Shown: positions 33,763-46,569 of the stretch, piece after piece
Numbering within the stretch: the stretch's first letter is position 1
How the letters are laid out: every line of letters begins with the position of its first letter
NCBI RefSeq assembly: GCF_001513745.1
Contig: NZ_CP013380.1
Coordinates: 372,001-436,000 of the forward strand
DNA length: 64,000 bases
Direction of reading: 5' to 3'
DNA from: Burkholderia humptydooensis
GTDB taxonomy: Bacteria; Pseudomonadota; Gammaproteobacteria; Burkholderiales; Burkholderiaceae
The notes under the pieces: model-generated
Seen by the model: the letters and a program-made list of their open reading frames with translations, nothing else
Database searches by the model: none
What the model was told of the DNA's origin: nothing
Made by a program: the position numbers and the translations under genes

Positions 33763-34514
33763 GCGGGTTTCGCACGCTGTTCTACAAGGAAATCCTGCGG
33801 TTCTGGAAGGTGTCGTTCCAGACGGTGCTCGCGCCCGTCGTCACCGCGCTCCTCTATCTGACGATCTTCGGGCACGCGCTGACGGGCCGCGTCGACGTGT
33901 ATCCGGGCGTCGAATACGTGAGCTTCCTCGTGCCCGGCCTCGTGATGATGAGCGTGCTGCAGAACGCGTTCGCGAACAGCTCGTCGTCGCTGATCCAGTC
34001 GAAGATCACGGGCAATCTCGTGTTCATGCTGCTGCCGCCGCTGTCGCACGCGGACATCTTCGGCGCTTACGTGCTCGCGTCCGTCGTGCGCGGGCTCGCG
34101 GTCGGCGCGGGCGTGTTCGTCGTTACGATCTGGTTCATTCCGATGAGCTTCGCCGCGCCCGTCTACATCGTCGCGTTCGCGCTGTTCGGCTCGGCGATCC
34201 TCGGCACGCTCGGCCTGATCGCCGGGATCTGGGCCGAGAAGTTCGATCAGCTCGCCGCGTTCCAGAACTTCCTCATCATGCCGCTCACGTTCCTGTCGGG
34301 CGTGTTCTATTCGACGCATTCGCTGCCGCCCGTGTGGCGCGAGGTGTCGCGGCTCAACCCGTTCTTCTACATGATCGACGGCTTCCGCTACGGGTTCTTC
34401 GGCATTGCCGACGTGAATCCGCTCGCGAGCCTTTCGGTCGTCGCCGGCTTCTTCGTGCTGCTCGCGCTGATCGCGATGCGGCTCCTCGCCACCGGCTACA
34501 AACTGCGTCATTGA
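33759..34514 (+). CDS. ABC-2 type transporter, permease
   Basis: 251-residue membrane partner (NodJ/YadH-like) with six hydrophobic segments. It has the ABC-2 signature region GLIAGIWAEKFDQLAAFQNF followed by PLTFLSGVFYSTHSLPPVW and RLNPFFYMIDGFRYGFFG. Co-translated with the ATPase. Confidence 0.88.
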   Translation: MSGFRTLFYKEILRFWKVSFQTVLAPVVTALLYLTIFGHALTGRVDVYPGVEYVSFLVPGLVMMSVLQNAFANSSSSLIQSKITGNLVFMLLPPLSHADIFGAYVLASVVRGLAVGAGVFVVTIWFIPMSFAAPVYIVAFALFGSAILGTLGLIAGIWAEKFDQLAAFQNFLIMPLTFLSGVFYSTHSLPPVWREVSRLNPFFYMIDGFRYGFFGIADVNPLASLSVVAGFFVLLALIAMRLLATGYKLRH

Positions 34515-34584
34515 TATGAAACGACGCGCGCGCCGCGTCGCCGCGCGCGCCGGGCGGCCCCGCGCGTACTGACAGGAGCATTTC

Positions 34585-36840
<2,256 letters not shown>

Positions 36841-36880
36841 CCCAGACGGTTTTCGGCGCATTACCGGAACGGATGACAGC

Positions 36881-38218
36881 ATGGCTATCAAGATACGCAA
36901 ACTCGATTCGGCAAGCGAAGGCTTCGCGGCCGAACTGCGCGCGGTGCTCGCGTTCGAGGCGAGCGAAGACGACGCGATCGAGCGCTCGGTCGCGCAGATT
37001 CTCGCGGACGTGAAGGCGCGCGGCGACGCCGCGGTGCTCGACTACACGAATCGCTTCGACCGGCTGAACGCGGCAAGCGTCGCGGCGCTCGAGCTGCCGC
37101 AGGGCGAGCTGGAAGCGGCGCTCGAGGGCCTCGAGCCGAAGCGTCGCGCGGCGCTCGAGGCGGCGGCCGCGCGCGTGCGCGGCTACCACGAGAAGCAGAA
37201 GATCGAGTGCGGCAGCCATAGCTGGCAGTACACCGAGGCCGACGGCACCGTGCTCGGCCAGAAGGTGACGCCGCTTGATCGCGTCGGCCTGTACGTGCCG
37301 GGCGGCAAGGCGGCGTATCCGTCGTCGGTGCTGATGAACGCGATTCCGGCGCGCGTCGCGGGCGTCGGCGAGATCGTGATGGTCGTGCCGACGCCGGACG
37401 GCGTGAAGAACGATCTCGTGCTCGCCGCGGCGCTGTTGGGCGGCGTCGATCGCGTGTTCACGATCGGCGGCGCGCAGGCGGTGGCCGCGCTCGCGTATGG
37501 CACGCAAACGGTGCCCGCCGTCGACAAGATCTGCGGGCCGGGCAACGCGTATGTCGCATCGGCGAAGCGCCGCGTGTTCGGCACGGTCGGCATCGACATG
37601 ATCGCCGGGCCGTCCGAGATCCTCGTGCTGTGCGACGGCACGACCGATCCGTCGTGGGTCGCGATGGACCTGTTCTCGCAGGCCGAGCACGACGAGCTCG
37701 CGCAATCGATCCTGCTGTGCCCGGACGACGCGTTCATCGAGCGCGTCGAGAGGGCGATCGACGAGCTGCTGCCGACGATGCCGCGCGAGGACGTGATCCG
37801 CGCGTCGCTCGAAGGGCGCGGCGCGCTCGTCAAGGTGCGCGACATGGCCGAGGCGTGCAAGATCGCGAACGACATCGCGCCCGAGCACCTCGAGATCTCC
37901 GCGCTCGAGCCGCACCAATGGGGCAAGCAGATCCGCCACGCGGGCGCGATCTTCCTCGGCCGCTACACGAGCGAGAGCCTGGGCGACTACTGCGCGGGCC
38001 CGAATCACGTGCTGCCGACGTCGCGCACCGCGCGCTTCTCGTCGCCGCTCGGCGTGTACGATTTCTTCAAGCGCTCGAGCGTGATCGAGGTGAGCGCCGA
38101 AGGCGCGCACACGCTCGGCGAGATCGCGTCCGAGCTCGCGTACGGCGAGGGATTGCAGGCGCACGCGAAGAGCGCCGAGTATCGGATGAAAGGGGCGGGC
38201 GACCGCCAGAAAGGCTAA
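36881..38218 (+). CDS. hisD: Histidinol dehydrogenase
   Basis: Oxidises histidinol to histidine in two NAD-dependent steps with Zn. 445 residues. Seen are [48 protein letters not shown], Zn-site LFSQAEHDE, and [18 protein letters not shown]. Followed by a very strong intercistronic hairpin before hisC. Confidence 0.96.
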   Translation: MAIKIRKLDSASEGFAAELRAVLAFEASEDDAIERSVAQILADVKARGDAAVLDYTNRFDRLNAASVAALELPQGELEAALEGLEPKRRAALEAAAARVRGYHEKQKIECGSHSWQYTEADGTVLGQKVTPLDRVGLYVPGGKAAYPSSVLMNAIPARVAGVGEIVMVVPTPDGVKNDLVLAAALLGGVDRVFTIGGAQAVAALAYGTQTVPAVDKICGPGNAYVASAKRRVFGTVGIDMIAGPSEILVLCDGTTDPSWVAMDLFSQAEHDELAQSILLCPDDAFIERVERAIDELLPTMPREDVIRASLEGRGALVKVRDMAEACKIANDIAPEHLEISALEPHQWGKQIRHAGAIFLGRYTSESLGDYCAGPNHVLPTSRTARFSSPLGVYDFFKRSSVIEVSAEGAHTLGEIASELAYGEGLQAHAKSAEYRMKGAGDRQKG

Positions 38219-38282
38219 CGGTAAGCCAGCGCGCAGGTTGCGCGAGACGAGACCAGCCCAAAAAGACGACAACCCGAGACTG

Positions 38283-38340
38283 CCTGGCGAGGCGGCTCGC
38301 GCGGCGCGACCGATGCGCCGCGCGAGCCGCCTCGGCCAGG
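38283..38340 (+). promoter_or_regulatory. Very stable hairpin between hisD and hisC
   Basis: A 20-bp perfect stem (38288-38307 with 38315-38334, 7-base loop GACCGAT) extends by five more pairs (CCTGG 38283-38287 / CCAGG 38336-38340) past a one-base bulge. There is no T-tract. The hisC ATG is 31 bases beyond. Possible roles are mRNA processing or stabilisation, or differential expression inside the operon. Confidence 0.7.
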
Positions 38341-38371
38341 GCCATGCCGGCGCCCGCGCGCCGTTGCCACC

Positions 38372-39442
38372 ATGACTACGCCAGAAGACATCATCCGCCG
38401 CGACGTGCTCGCGATGACGAGCTACCCGGTGCCGGACGCGACGGGCTTCGTGAAGCTCGACGCGATGGAGAACCCGTATTCGCTGCCGACGCCGCTCGCG
38501 GCCGAGCTCGGCGAGCGGCTCGCGCACGTCGCGCTGAACCGCTATCCGGCGCCGCGTCCCGCCGCGCTGATCGACCGGCTGCGCGCCGTGATGGGCGTGC
38601 CCGCCGCATGCGACGTGCTGCTCGGCAACGGCTCGGACGAGATCATCAGCATGCTCGCGATGGCGTGCGCGAAGCCGGGCGCGAAGGTGCTCGCGCCGGT
38701 GCCGGGCTTCGTGATGTACGAGCTGTCGGCGAAGTTCGCGCAGCTCGAGTTCGTCGGCGTGCCGCTTCGCGCGGACCTGACGCTCGACATCGACGCGATG
38801 CTCGCGGCGATCGCCGAGCACCGGCCTGCGCTCGTCTATCTCGCGTACCCGAACAACCCGACGGGCACGCTGTACCCGGACGAGGACATCGAGCGGATCG
38901 TCGCGGCGGCCAACACGAGCCTCGTCGTGATCGACGAGGCGTACCAGCCGTTCGCGCAGCGTAGCTGGCTGCCGCGCGCGGCGGAGTTCGACAACGTCGT
39001 CGTGATGCGCACGATGTCGAAGCTCGGCCTCGCGGGCATCCGCCTGGGCTATCTGGCCGGGCTGCCCGCGTGGCTCGCGCAGTTCGACAAGGTGCGCCCG
39101 CCGTACAACGTGAACGTGCTGACGCAGGCGGCGGCCGGGTTTCTGCTCGAGCGGCTCGACGTGCTCGACGCGCAGGCCGCGCAGCTACGCGACGCGCGCA
39201 CCACGCTCGCGCACGCGATCGGCGCGCTGCCGGGCGCGACCGTGTTCCCGAGCGCGGGCAATTTCCTGCTCGTGCGGGTGCCGGACGCGGCCGCCGTGTT
39301 CGACATCCTTTTGACCGAGCGGGTATTGATCAAAAACGTGAGTAAAATGCACCCATTGCTCGCCAATTGCGTGCGCGTAACGGTTGGGTCTCCCGAAGAA
39401 AACGCGCGCCTGCTGGCCGCACTGAAGCTGGCGCTGCCCTGA
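38372..39442 (+). CDS. hisC: Histidinol-phosphate aminotransferase
   Basis: PLP aminotransferase making histidinol phosphate. 356 residues. It shows LDAMENPY, the PLP-site GNGSDEII, the conserved [22 protein letters not shown], and the Schiff-base lysine in [16 protein letters not shown]. Normal length; ATG at 38372. Confidence 0.95.
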   Translation: MTTPEDIIRRDVLAMTSYPVPDATGFVKLDAMENPYSLPTPLAAELGERLAHVALNRYPAPRPAALIDRLRAVMGVPAACDVLLGNGSDEIISMLAMACAKPGAKVLAPVPGFVMYELSAKFAQLEFVGVPLRADLTLDIDAMLAAIAEHRPALVYLAYPNNPTGTLYPDEDIERIVAAANTSLVVIDEAYQPFAQRSWLPRAAEFDNVVVMRTMSKLGLAGIRLGYLAGLPAWLAQFDKVRPPYNVNVLTQAAAGFLLERLDVLDAQAAQLRDARTTLAHAIGALPGATVFPSAGNFLLVRVPDAAAVFDILLTERVLIKNVSKMHPLLANCVRVTVGSPEENARLLAALKLALP

Positions 39443-39506
39443 CGGGCCACGCCGGGGCGCCGTCTTTCCCGTCCCCCATTTACCTCAGTCAATGCAAGGA
39501 ATCACC

Positions 39507-40094
39507 ATGCGCGTGGCGGAAGTCGTTCGCAACACCAGCGAAACGCAGATCCGTGTGAAGCTCGACCTCGACGGCACCGGCAAGCAGAAGCTTGCGACGG
39601 GCGTCCCGTTCCTCGACCATATGCTCGATCAGATCGCGCGCCATGGTCTCGTCGATCTCGACATCGAAGCGCATGGCGATACGCACATCGACGACCACCA
39701 TACGGTCGAGGACGTCGGCATCACGCTCGGCCAGGCCGTTGCAAAGGCAGTCGGGGACAAGAAGGGCATCCGCCGCTACGGCCATTCGTACGTGCCGCTG
39801 GACGAGGCGCTGTCGCGCGTCGTGATCGACTTCTCCGGGCGTCCGGGCCTCGAATTCCACGTGCCGTTCACGCGCGCGCGGATCGGCACGTTCGACGTCG
39901 ACCTGTCGATCGAGTTCTTCCGCGGCTTCGTCAATCATGCGGGGGTGACGCTGCATATCGACAACCTGCGCGGCGTCAATGCGCACCATCAGCTCGAGAC
40001 CGTGTTCAAGGCGTTCGGCCGCGCGCTCAGGATGGCGGTGGAGCTCGACGAGCGCGCGGCGGGGCAGATTCCGTCGACGAAGGGCAGCCTCTGA
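39507..40094 (+). CDS. hisB: Imidazoleglycerol-phosphate dehydratase
   Basis: Dehydrates IGP to imidazole acetol phosphate. The 195-residue monofunctional form has the metal-binding repeats [31 protein letters not shown], and the [15 protein letters not shown] tail. No phosphatase domain is fused, unlike enterobacterial HisB. I used ATG 39507 ([10 protein letters not shown]) after AAGGAATC. Confidence 0.95.
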   Translation: MRVAEVVRNTSETQIRVKLDLDGTGKQKLATGVPFLDHMLDQIARHGLVDLDIEAHGDTHIDDHHTVEDVGITLGQAVAKAVGDKKGIRRYGHSYVPLDEALSRVVIDFSGRPGLEFHVPFTRARIGTFDVDLSIEFFRGFVNHAGVTLHIDNLRGVNAHHQLETVFKAFGRALRMAVELDERAAGQIPSTKGSL

Positions 40095-40160
40095 TTTCCG
40101 GCCGGAGCCGAAACGACCTTATTGCGACCCCATTGGCCGCGGCGGCTGCGCCGGCTTGCG

Positions 40161-40781
40161 ATGGATCTGCTCAAATCGTTCATTTCCCTGCTCGCGCTGA
40201 TCAATCCGCTCGGCGCTGTGCCGTTTTTTCTGAGCCTCACCGCCCAGCAGGCGGAAGCCGAGCGGCGGCGCACGATCCGCATCGCGGCGGTCTCGGTGTT
40301 CTGCGTGATCGCGGTGACGACGCTGCTCGGCCAGCAGATCATCGATTTCTTTGGAATCTCGGTGGGCTCGCTCGAAGTCGGCGGCGGGATCATCATGCTG
40401 CTGATGGCGATCTCGATGCTGAACGCGCAGATCGGCAATACCCGGTCGACGCCCGAGGAGCGCGACGAGGCGGAGTCGAAGAACAGCGTGGCCGTCGTGC
40501 CGCTCGCGATTCCGCTCCTGACGGGGCCGGGCTCGATCAGCACGGCGATCGTCTACGCGGCGAACGCCCGGCACTGGTACGACCGGCTCGGGCTCGTCGC
40601 GATCGGCGCGGCGCTCGCGCTCATCTGTTTCTTTGCGATGCGGCTCGCCGAGCCGATCGCGCACTGGATCGGCCGCACCGGCATCAACATCGTCACGCGT
40701 CTGATGGGATTGATGCTGTCGGCGCTGGCGGTGGAATTCATCGTCGACGGACTGAAGGCATTGTTGCCTGCACTGACATGA
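40161..40781 (+). CDS. MarC-family membrane protein
   Basis: 206-residue inner-membrane protein with six hydrophobic helices. The family phrases [18 protein letters not shown] and [17 protein letters not shown] match MarC/YhgN. The molecular role of the family is unresolved. It lies inside the his operon between hisB and hisH, and its stop overlaps hisH (ATGA), so it is co-translated with histidine genes. Start set at ATG 40161, where the first helix begins. Confidence 0.87.
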   Translation: MDLLKSFISLLALINPLGAVPFFLSLTAQQAEAERRRTIRIAAVSVFCVIAVTTLLGQQIIDFFGISVGSLEVGGGIIMLLMAISMLNAQIGNTRSTPEERDEAESKNSVAVVPLAIPLLTGPGSISTAIVYAANARHWYDRLGLVAIGAALALICFFAMRLAEPIAHWIGRTGINIVTRLMGLMLSALAVEFIVDGLKALLPALT

Positions 40782-41419
40782 AAACTTCGATTGCGATTGT
40801 GGATTATGGAATGGGCAACCTGCGCTCGGTCGCGCAGGCGCTCATGAAGGCGGAGCCCTCGGCCGACGTGAAGATCGTCGACAGGCCCGAAGCGATCCGC
40901 GCGGCGGACCGCGTGGTGCTGCCGGGCCAGGGCGCGATGCCCGACTGCATGCGGTGCCTCGGCGAGTCCGGGCTGCAGGAGGCGGTGGTCGAGGCGTCGC
41001 GCACGAAGCCGCTCCTCGGCGTGTGCGTCGGCGAGCAGATGCTGTTCGACTGGAGCGCCGAAGGCGACACGAAGGGCCTCGGCCTGCTGCCCGGCAAGGT
41101 GCTGCGGTTCGACCTCGAAGGCCGGCTGCAGGACGACGGCTCGCGCTTCAAGGTGCCGCAGATGGGCTGGAACCGGGTGCATCAGACGCAGCCGCACCCG
41201 TTATGGGAAGGCGTGCCGGACGATGCGTATTTCTATTTCGTGCACAGCTATTACGTGGTGCCGGACAACCCGGCGCACACCGCGGGCGAAACCCGGTACG
41301 GCGGCGTCTTCACGTCCGCGGTCGCGCGCGACAATCTCTTCGCGACCCAATTTCACCCGGAAAAGAGCGCCGAAGTGGGGCTGCGGCTGTACCGGAATTT
41401 TGTTCACTGGAACCCCTGA
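40778..41419 (+). CDS. hisH: Imidazole glycerol phosphate synthase, glutaminase subunit
   Basis: Supplies ammonia from glutamine to HisF. 213 residues; class I amidotransferase triad visible: nucleophile in [10 protein letters not shown], and His/Glu in TQFHPEKS. Opening [14 protein letters not shown] is diagnostic. Co-translated with marC upstream; a 166-base gap precedes hisA. Confidence 0.95.
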   Translation: MKTSIAIVDYGMGNLRSVAQALMKAEPSADVKIVDRPEAIRAADRVVLPGQGAMPDCMRCLGESGLQEAVVEASRTKPLLGVCVGEQMLFDWSAEGDTKGLGLLPGKVLRFDLEGRLQDDGSRFKVPQMGWNRVHQTQPHPLWEGVPDDAYFYFVHSYYVVPDNPAHTAGETRYGGVFTSAVARDNLFATQFHPEKSAEVGLRLYRNFVHWNP

Positions 41420-41521
41420 ACGTGGCGCGAGAGCCACACCCGGCGCGCGCAAAACGCCCGCCGCACGGGCTTCGCGAGCGGATACGCAGAAAGAGTTGTA
41501 CTAAACTAGCGAGACGGCATC

Positions 41522-41540
41522 GCGCCGGATGGGCCGGCGC
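41522..41540 (+). promoter_or_regulatory. Hairpin between hisH and hisA
   Basis: GCGCCGG (41522-41528) pairs with CCGGCGC (41534-41540) around a 5-base loop, followed by ACGCCTTTTG. It is 45 bases before hisA. It could be a weak terminator or a processing site; the T-tract is short and offset. Confidence 0.35.
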
Positions 41541-41585
41541 ACGCCTTTTGATCTCTTCATTTTTCCCTGACAACACCCGATTGCT

Positions 41586-42341
41586 ATGCTGCTGATTCCG
41601 GCCATCGATCTTAAAGACGGTCAGTGTGTGCGCCTCAAACAAGGCGATATGGACCAGGCAACGATTTTTTCCGAGGATCCCGCGGCGATGGCCCGTAAAT
41701 GGGTCGATCTCGGGGCGCGGCGCCTGCATCTCGTCGACCTGAACGGCGCGTTCGCCGGCAAGCCGAAGAATCTCGAGGCGATCGAGGCGATCCTCGGCGA
41801 AGTCGGCGACGAAATCCCCGTGCAGCTCGGCGGCGGCATCCGCAGCCTCGAGACGATCGAGAAGTATCTCGACGCGGGCCTGTCGTACGTGATCATCGGC
41901 ACGGCGGCGGTGAAGGACCCGGGCTTCCTGCGCGACGCGTGCAGCGCGTTCGCGGGCAACATCATCGTCGGCCTCGACGCGAAGGACGGCAAGGTCGCCA
42001 CCGACGGCTGGAGCAAGCTCACGGGCCACGAAGTGATCGATCTCGCGCAGAAGTTCGAGGACTACGGCGTCGAGTCGATCGTCTACACGGACATCGGCCG
42101 CGACGGGATGCTGCAGGGCATCAACATCGAGGCGACAGTGAAGCTCGCGCAGGCGGTCGGCATTCCGGTGATCGCGAGCGGCGGCCTGTCGAACATCGTC
42201 GACATCGAGAAGCTCTGCGAAGTGGAAGACGAGGGCATCGAAGGCGTGATCTGCGGCCGGGCGATCTACTCGGGCGACCTCGATTTCGCCGCCGCGCAAA
42301 AGCGCGCGGACGAACTGAACGGCGAGCTCGACGACGCCTGA
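41586..42341 (+). CDS. hisA: ProFAR isomerase
   Basis: Amadori rearrangement of ProFAR to PRFAR. 251-residue TIM barrel: catalytic Asp in [18 protein letters not shown] phosphate loop, catalytic Asp in VYTDIGRDG, and the second phosphate site VIASGGLSN. Confidence 0.95.
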   Translation: MLLIPAIDLKDGQCVRLKQGDMDQATIFSEDPAAMARKWVDLGARRLHLVDLNGAFAGKPKNLEAIEAILGEVGDEIPVQLGGGIRSLETIEKYLDAGLSYVIIGTAAVKDPGFLRDACSAFAGNIIVGLDAKDGKVATDGWSKLTGHEVIDLAQKFEDYGVESIVYTDIGRDGMLQGINIEATVKLAQAVGIPVIASGGLSNIVDIEKLCEVEDEGIEGVICGRAIYSGDLDFAAAQKRADELNGELDDA

Positions 42342-42423
42342 CGCGCCGTCTCGGCACGACGCCTTTTCGCCAAGCCGTCCGCTCCGCGCGGGCGGCATTA
42401 CCCGCGGCATGCCGCGCAACATC

Positions 42424-43197
42424 ATGGCTCTAGCTAAACGCATCATCCCCTGTCTCGACGTGACCGCCGGGCGCGTCGTCAAGGGCGTCAATTTCGTCGA
42501 ACTGCGCGACGCGGGAGACCCCGTCGAGATCGCTCGGCGCTACGACGAACAAGGCGCCGACGAACTCACGTTCCTCGACATCACCGCGACGTCGGACGGC
42601 CGCGACCTGATCCTGCCGATCATCGAGGCGGTCGCGTCGCAGGTGTTCATTCCGCTCACGGTGGGCGGCGGCGTGCGTGCGGTCGAAGACGTGCGGCGCC
42701 TGCTGAACGCCGGCGCGGACAAGGTCAGCATGAACTCGTCGGCGGTCGCCAATCCGCAGCTCGTGCGCGACGCCGCGGACAAGTACGGCTCGCAGTGCAT
42801 CGTCGTCGCGATCGACGCGAAGCGCGTGTCGGCCGACGGCGAGCCGCCGCGCTGGGAAGTCTTCACGCACGGCGGCCGCAAGGGCACGGGCCTCGACGCG
42901 GTCGAATGGGCGCGCAAGATGGCCGAGCTCGGCGCGGGCGAGATCCTGCTGACGAGCATGGACCGCGACGGCACGAAGGCGGGCTTCGATCTCGCGCTCA
43001 CGCGCGCGGTGTCGGACGCGGTGCCCGTGCCCGTGATCGCGTCGGGCGGCGTCGGCTCGCTCGAGCACCTCGCGGCCGGCATCACCGAAGGCCACGCGGA
43101 CGCCGTGCTCGCCGCGAGCATCTTCCACTACGGCGAGCACACGGTCGGCGAGGCGAAGCGTTTCATGGCCGCGCGCGGCATTGCAGTGAGGTTGTGA
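42424..43197 (+). CDS. hisF: Imidazole glycerol phosphate synthase, cyclase subunit
   Basis: Uses HisH-derived ammonia to make IGP and AICAR from PRFAR. 257-residue TIM barrel with both catalytic Asp: RIIPCLDV and VVAIDAKRV. Phosphate sites TVGGGVR and VIASGGVGS are present. ATG 42424 gives the canonical [13 protein letters not shown] start; a five-codon extension upstream is ignored. One-base overlap with hisI (TGATG). Confidence 0.96.
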   Translation: MALAKRIIPCLDVTAGRVVKGVNFVELRDAGDPVEIARRYDEQGADELTFLDITATSDGRDLILPIIEAVASQVFIPLTVGGGVRAVEDVRRLLNAGADKVSMNSSAVANPQLVRDAADKYGSQCIVVAIDAKRVSADGEPPRWEVFTHGGRKGTGLDAVEWARKMAELGAGEILLTSMDRDGTKAGFDLALTRAVSDAVPVPVIASGGVGSLEHLAAGITEGHADAVLAASIFHYGEHTVGEAKRFMAARGIAVRL

Positions 43198-43610
43198 TGA
43201 ACGAACGAGCGAAGCCGGGCGACTGGCTGGGCAAGGTCCGCTGGGACGCGAACGGCCTCGTGCCGGTGATCGCGCAGGACGCGGCGACGAACGACGTGCT
43301 GATGTTCGCGTGGATGAACCGCGATGCGCTGGCGAAGACGATCGAGCTGAAGCGCGCGGTGTACTACTCGCGCTCGCGGCAGCGCCTGTGGTTCAAGGGC
43401 GAGGAATCGGGCCACGTGCAGCACGTGCGCGAGGTGCGCCTCGACTGCGACGAGGACGTCGTGCTGCTGAAGGTCGAGCAGGTCGAAGGCATCGCGTGCC
43501 ACACGGGCCGGCGCTCGTGCTTTTTCCAGAAATTCGAGGGCACCGTCGACGACGGCGAATGGGTCGCGGTCGATCCGGTGCTCAAAGATCCCGAACATAT
43601 CTACAAATGA
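43197..43610 (+). CDS. hisI: Phosphoribosyl-AMP cyclohydrolase
   Basis: Opens the adenine ring of PR-AMP. 137 residues, monofunctional. It has [30 protein letters not shown], the metal-binding [15 protein letters not shown] and [11 protein letters not shown]. Overlaps hisE (ATGA). Confidence 0.95.
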   Translation: MNERAKPGDWLGKVRWDANGLVPVIAQDAATNDVLMFAWMNRDALAKTIELKRAVYYSRSRQRLWFKGEESGHVQHVREVRLDCDEDVVLLKVEQVEGIACHTGRRSCFFQKFEGTVDDGEWVAVDPVLKDPEHIYK

Positions 43611-43975
43611 CGCAATCGACGATCGAAGACACGCTGCTGCGCCTCGCCGCCGTGATCGACAGCCGCAAGGGCGGCGATCCCGAGCAATCGTACGTGTCGC
43701 GCCTCTTTGACAAGGGCGACGACGCGGTCCTGAAGAAGATCGGCGAGGAAGCGACGGAAGTCGTGCTCGCCGCGAAGGACGTGCGCCAGGGCGGCGCGCC
43801 GTCCGCGCTCGTCGGCGAGGTTGCGGACCTGTGGTTCCACTGCCTCGTCGCGCTGTCGCATTTCGACCTGAGCCCCGCTGACGTGATCGCCGAGCTCGAA
43901 CGCCGTGAAGGGATGTCGGGCATCGAGGAAAAGGCGCTGCGCAAGCGCCGCGAGCGCGAGGAAAACGGCGGGTGA
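43607..43975 (+). CDS. hisE: Phosphoribosyl-ATP pyrophosphatase
   Basis: Hydrolyses PR-ATP to PR-AMP. 122 residues of the MazG-like all-alpha fold with [15 protein letters not shown] and [13 protein letters not shown] metal-binding helices. Separate gene, not fused to hisI. End of the histidine block. Confidence 0.94.
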   Translation: MTQSTIEDTLLRLAAVIDSRKGGDPEQSYVSRLFDKGDDAVLKKIGEEATEVVLAAKDVRQGGAPSALVGEVADLWFHCLVALSHFDLSPADVIAELERREGMSGIEEKALRKRREREENGG

Positions 43976-44027
43976 GCCGATGCGGCCGCACGCCGCGCAA
44001 GATTTGTCATCAAAGGGGAATAGCATC

Positions 44028-44417
44028 ATGCCGGAGTCGCCGAACCAATTTCCGCCGTCGTACCAGGGCGCGACCGAGAGCGAACGCCAGCAATCGTTGC
44101 GCACGCTGACGCACATCCTCTATCTGCTGTACGCGATTCACTGGCTGACGGGCGGCATCACGGGCATCGTCGCGATCATCATCAACTACGTGAAGCGCGA
44201 CGATGCGGTCGGCACCGCGTATCAGGCGCATTTCGAATGGCAGATCCGCACGTTCTGGCGCGCGCTGATCGCGTATCTGATCGGCTTTGCGCTGCTGTTC
44301 GTCGGGATCGGCTTCATCGTGCTGGGCGCGGTGTGGATCTGGACGCTGTACCGTATCATCAAAGGCTGGCTGTACCTGAACGACAACAAGACGCTCGATC
44401 CGCAGGCGTGGTTCTGA
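44028..44417 (+). CDS. DUF4870-like small membrane protein
   Basis: 129 residues with a polar Pro/Gln-rich start (about 1-25), three or more hydrophobic segments, and the phrase AHFEWQIRTFW typical of this uncharacterised membrane family. ATG 44028 follows AAGGGGAA. Sits between hisE and the HIT gene; function unknown. Confidence 0.75.
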   Translation: MPESPNQFPPSYQGATESERQQSLRTLTHILYLLYAIHWLTGGITGIVAIIINYVKRDDAVGTAYQAHFEWQIRTFWRALIAYLIGFALLFVGIGFIVLGAVWIWTLYRIIKGWLYLNDNKTLDPQAWF

Positions 44418-44445
44418 CGCCGCGGGGAACGCGTCGGGGAGCGCG

Positions 44446-44811
44446 ATGAGTCACGACCCGAACTGCCTGTTCTGCAAGATCGCGGCAGGCGAGATTCCGA
44501 GCACGAAAGTGTACGAGGACGACGAGTTCGTCGCCTTCCGGGACATCCGGCCCGCGGCCGACACGCACGTGCTCGTGATACCGCGCAAGCATATGGCGAC
44601 GCTGTCCGCCGTCACCGCGGACGACGCGCCGCTGCTTGGTAGAATGATGGTTCTCGTCGCGCGGCTCGCCGAGCAGTTGGGCTGCGCGTATACGGGCGGC
44701 GAAACCGGGTTCCGGACGGTGATCAATACCGGGCCGGGCGGCGGGCAGGAGGTCTATCACCTGCACGCGCATATTCTGGCCGGGCCGCGTCCGTGGCGCC
44801 GGATGGGATGA
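44446..44811 (+). CDS. HIT-family (Hint-like) nucleotide hydrolase
   Basis: 121 residues. The histidine triad HLHAHIL (H-x-H-x-H) is intact near the C-terminus and the N-terminal CLFCKIAAGEIPS matches Hint/HinT purine nucleoside phosphoramidases. Located between the his and tat genes, an arrangement common in beta-proteobacteria. Confidence 0.9.
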   Translation: MSHDPNCLFCKIAAGEIPSTKVYEDDEFVAFRDIRPAADTHVLVIPRKHMATLSAVTADDAPLLGRMMVLVARLAEQLGCAYTGGETGFRTVINTGPGGGQEVYHLHAHILAGPRPWRRMG

Positions 44812-44898
44812 GATGGCGGGTGGCCCGTCATCCGAACGAAGCCGGCACGGGCCGGCGATTTGCGCCGCGAGACCGGCGAGGTTTAGGAGAGTTTCATC

Positions 44899-45132
44899 AT
44901 GGGCGGATTGAGTATTTGGCACTGGCTGATCGTGTTGCTGATCGTCGCGCTGGTGTTCGGCACGAAGAAGCTGCGCAACATCGGCAACGATCTCGGCAGT
45001 GCGGTCAAGGGTTTCAAGGACGGCATGAAGGAGAGCGAAACGCCCGCCGACCCGCAGCAACTGCCGCGCTCGGGCTCGGTGAACGTCGACGCGAAGGATG
45101 CGGCGCGTTCGTCGGATTCGAACAAGGCGTGA
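44899..45132 (+). CDS. tatA: Twin-arginine translocase subunit TatA
   Basis: 77 residues: one N-terminal helix ([18 protein letters not shown]), the [14 protein letters not shown] amphipathic hinge, then a polar tail. Forms the variable pore for folded proteins. GGAG site upstream (TTTAGGAGAG). Confidence 0.94.
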   Translation: MGGLSIWHWLIVLLIVALVFGTKKLRNIGNDLGSAVKGFKDGMKESETPADPQQLPRSGSVNVDAKDAARSSDSNKA

Positions 45133-45158
45133 CGCGCGGAAACTGACGGAGCGTCGCG

Positions 45159-45686
45159 ATGCTCGATCTCGGTCTTTCGAAGATGGCGCTGATCGGCGTC
45201 GTCGCGCTCGTCGTGCTCGGCCCCGAGCGGCTGCCGCGCGTCGCGCGCACGGCGGGCGCGCTGTTCGGGCGCGCGCAGCGCTACATCAACGACGTGAAGG
45301 CGGAAGTCTCGCGCGAGATCGAACTCGATGCGCTGCGCACGATGAAGAGCGATTTCGAGCAGGCCGCGCACAACGTCGAGAACACGATCCACGACAACCT
45401 GCGCGAGCACGAGCGCGATCTGAACGCCGCGTGGAATTCGGCGGTGTCGTCGGGCGATCCGGCTGCCGCCGACGCGTCCGGCGGCCTGGCCGCGGTGTCC
45501 GACGGAGCGTCGTGGCGCACTGTCGCCGCCGCGCCGGCGAAGCGCCGCAACTGGCGCGTGAAGAAGACGGCGACGCCAGTCTGGTACAAGCGCGCAACGT
45601 TGCGTCGCACGCAGGTGCAGTCGGGCGCCGCGCGTGTTGCGCGGCATCAGCCGTCGAGCCTGCGCCGTCCCGCGCGTTTCTTCTGA
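45159..45686 (+). CDS. tatB: Twin-arginine translocase subunit TatB
   Basis: 175 residues beginning MLDLGLSKMALIGVVALVVLG with the GPERLP hinge that distinguishes TatB, a long amphipathic helix (to ~100) and a disordered basic tail. Part of the TatBC receptor. Confidence 0.93.
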   Translation: MLDLGLSKMALIGVVALVVLGPERLPRVARTAGALFGRAQRYINDVKAEVSREIELDALRTMKSDFEQAAHNVENTIHDNLREHERDLNAAWNSAVSSGDPAAADASGGLAAVSDGASWRTVAAAPAKRRNWRVKKTATPVWYKRATLRRTQVQSGAARVARHQPSSLRRPARFF

Positions 45687-45724
45687 TCGATGATTCGCGC
45701 TAGTCATTTCAACCGAGGGCCGGT

Positions 45725-46507
45725 GTGAGCGACCCCCAGCACAATCCGGACGAAGGTCCGGAAGAAACCTTCATCTCCCATCTCGTCGAACTGCGCGACC
45801 GCATCATCCGGGCGGGCGCGGCCGTGATCGTCGTGTTCCTCGGGCTCGTCTACTGGGCGCCCGACATCTTCCGGCTGCTCGCGCGGCCGCTGATGGAGAA
45901 CCTGCCGAAGGGCGGCAAGATGATCGTGACCGACGTCACCGGCTCGTTCTTCGTGCCGATGAAGGTGACGATGCTCGTCGCGCTCGTGATCGCGCTGCCG
46001 GTCGTGCTGTACCAGATCTGGGCGTTCGTGGCTCCTGGGCTCTATCAGCACGAGAAGAAGCTCGTCCTGCCGCTCGTCGGCAGCAGCTATGTGCTGTTCC
46101 TCTGCGGGATGGCGTTCGCGTACTTCCTCGTGTTTCCGACGATCTTCCGCGTGATGGCGCACTACAACGCGCCGCTCGGCGCCGAGATGTCGACCGACAT
46201 CGACAATTACCTGAGCTTCGTGCTCGGGATGTTCGTCGCGTTCGGCGTGACGTTCGAGGTGCCGATCGTCGTCGTGCTGCTCGTGCGGATGGGCGTGCTG
46301 ACCGTGCGCAAGCTCAAGGAAATCCGGCCGTACGTGATCGTCGGCGCGTTCGTCGTCGCGGCCGTCGTGACGCCGCCCGACGTGTTCTCGCAACTGATGC
46401 TCGCGCTGCCGCTCGTGCTGCTGTACGAGGCCGGGATCATCGCGGCACGGCTTTTCGTGAAGCCGCCCGCGAAGGATGAGGACGAGAGCAAGGCCGCGGC
46501 GAACTGA
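45725..46507 (+). CDS. tatC: Twin-arginine translocase subunit TatC
   Basis: 260-residue six-helix membrane protein that reads the twin-arginine signal. It shows FISHLVELRDRIIRA at the N-terminus, WAFVAPGLYQHEKK, and VTPPDVFSQLMLALPLVLLYE. GTG start at 45725. Convergent with the DegS-like gene 62 bases on. Confidence 0.95.
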   Translation: MSDPQHNPDEGPEETFISHLVELRDRIIRAGAAVIVVFLGLVYWAPDIFRLLARPLMENLPKGGKMIVTDVTGSFFVPMKVTMLVALVIALPVVLYQIWAFVAPGLYQHEKKLVLPLVGSSYVLFLCGMAFAYFLVFPTIFRVMAHYNAPLGAEMSTDIDNYLSFVLGMFVAFGVTFEVPIVVVLLVRMGVLTVRKLKEIRPYVIVGAFVVAAVVTPPDVFSQLMLALPLVLLYEAGIIAARLFVKPPAKDEDESKAAAN

Positions 46508-46569
46508 CGGGCGTCATTGGCGGGCGTCGGCGGGCGACCGGAATTGGCGCCTGCCGGTCTCGCCGGCGC

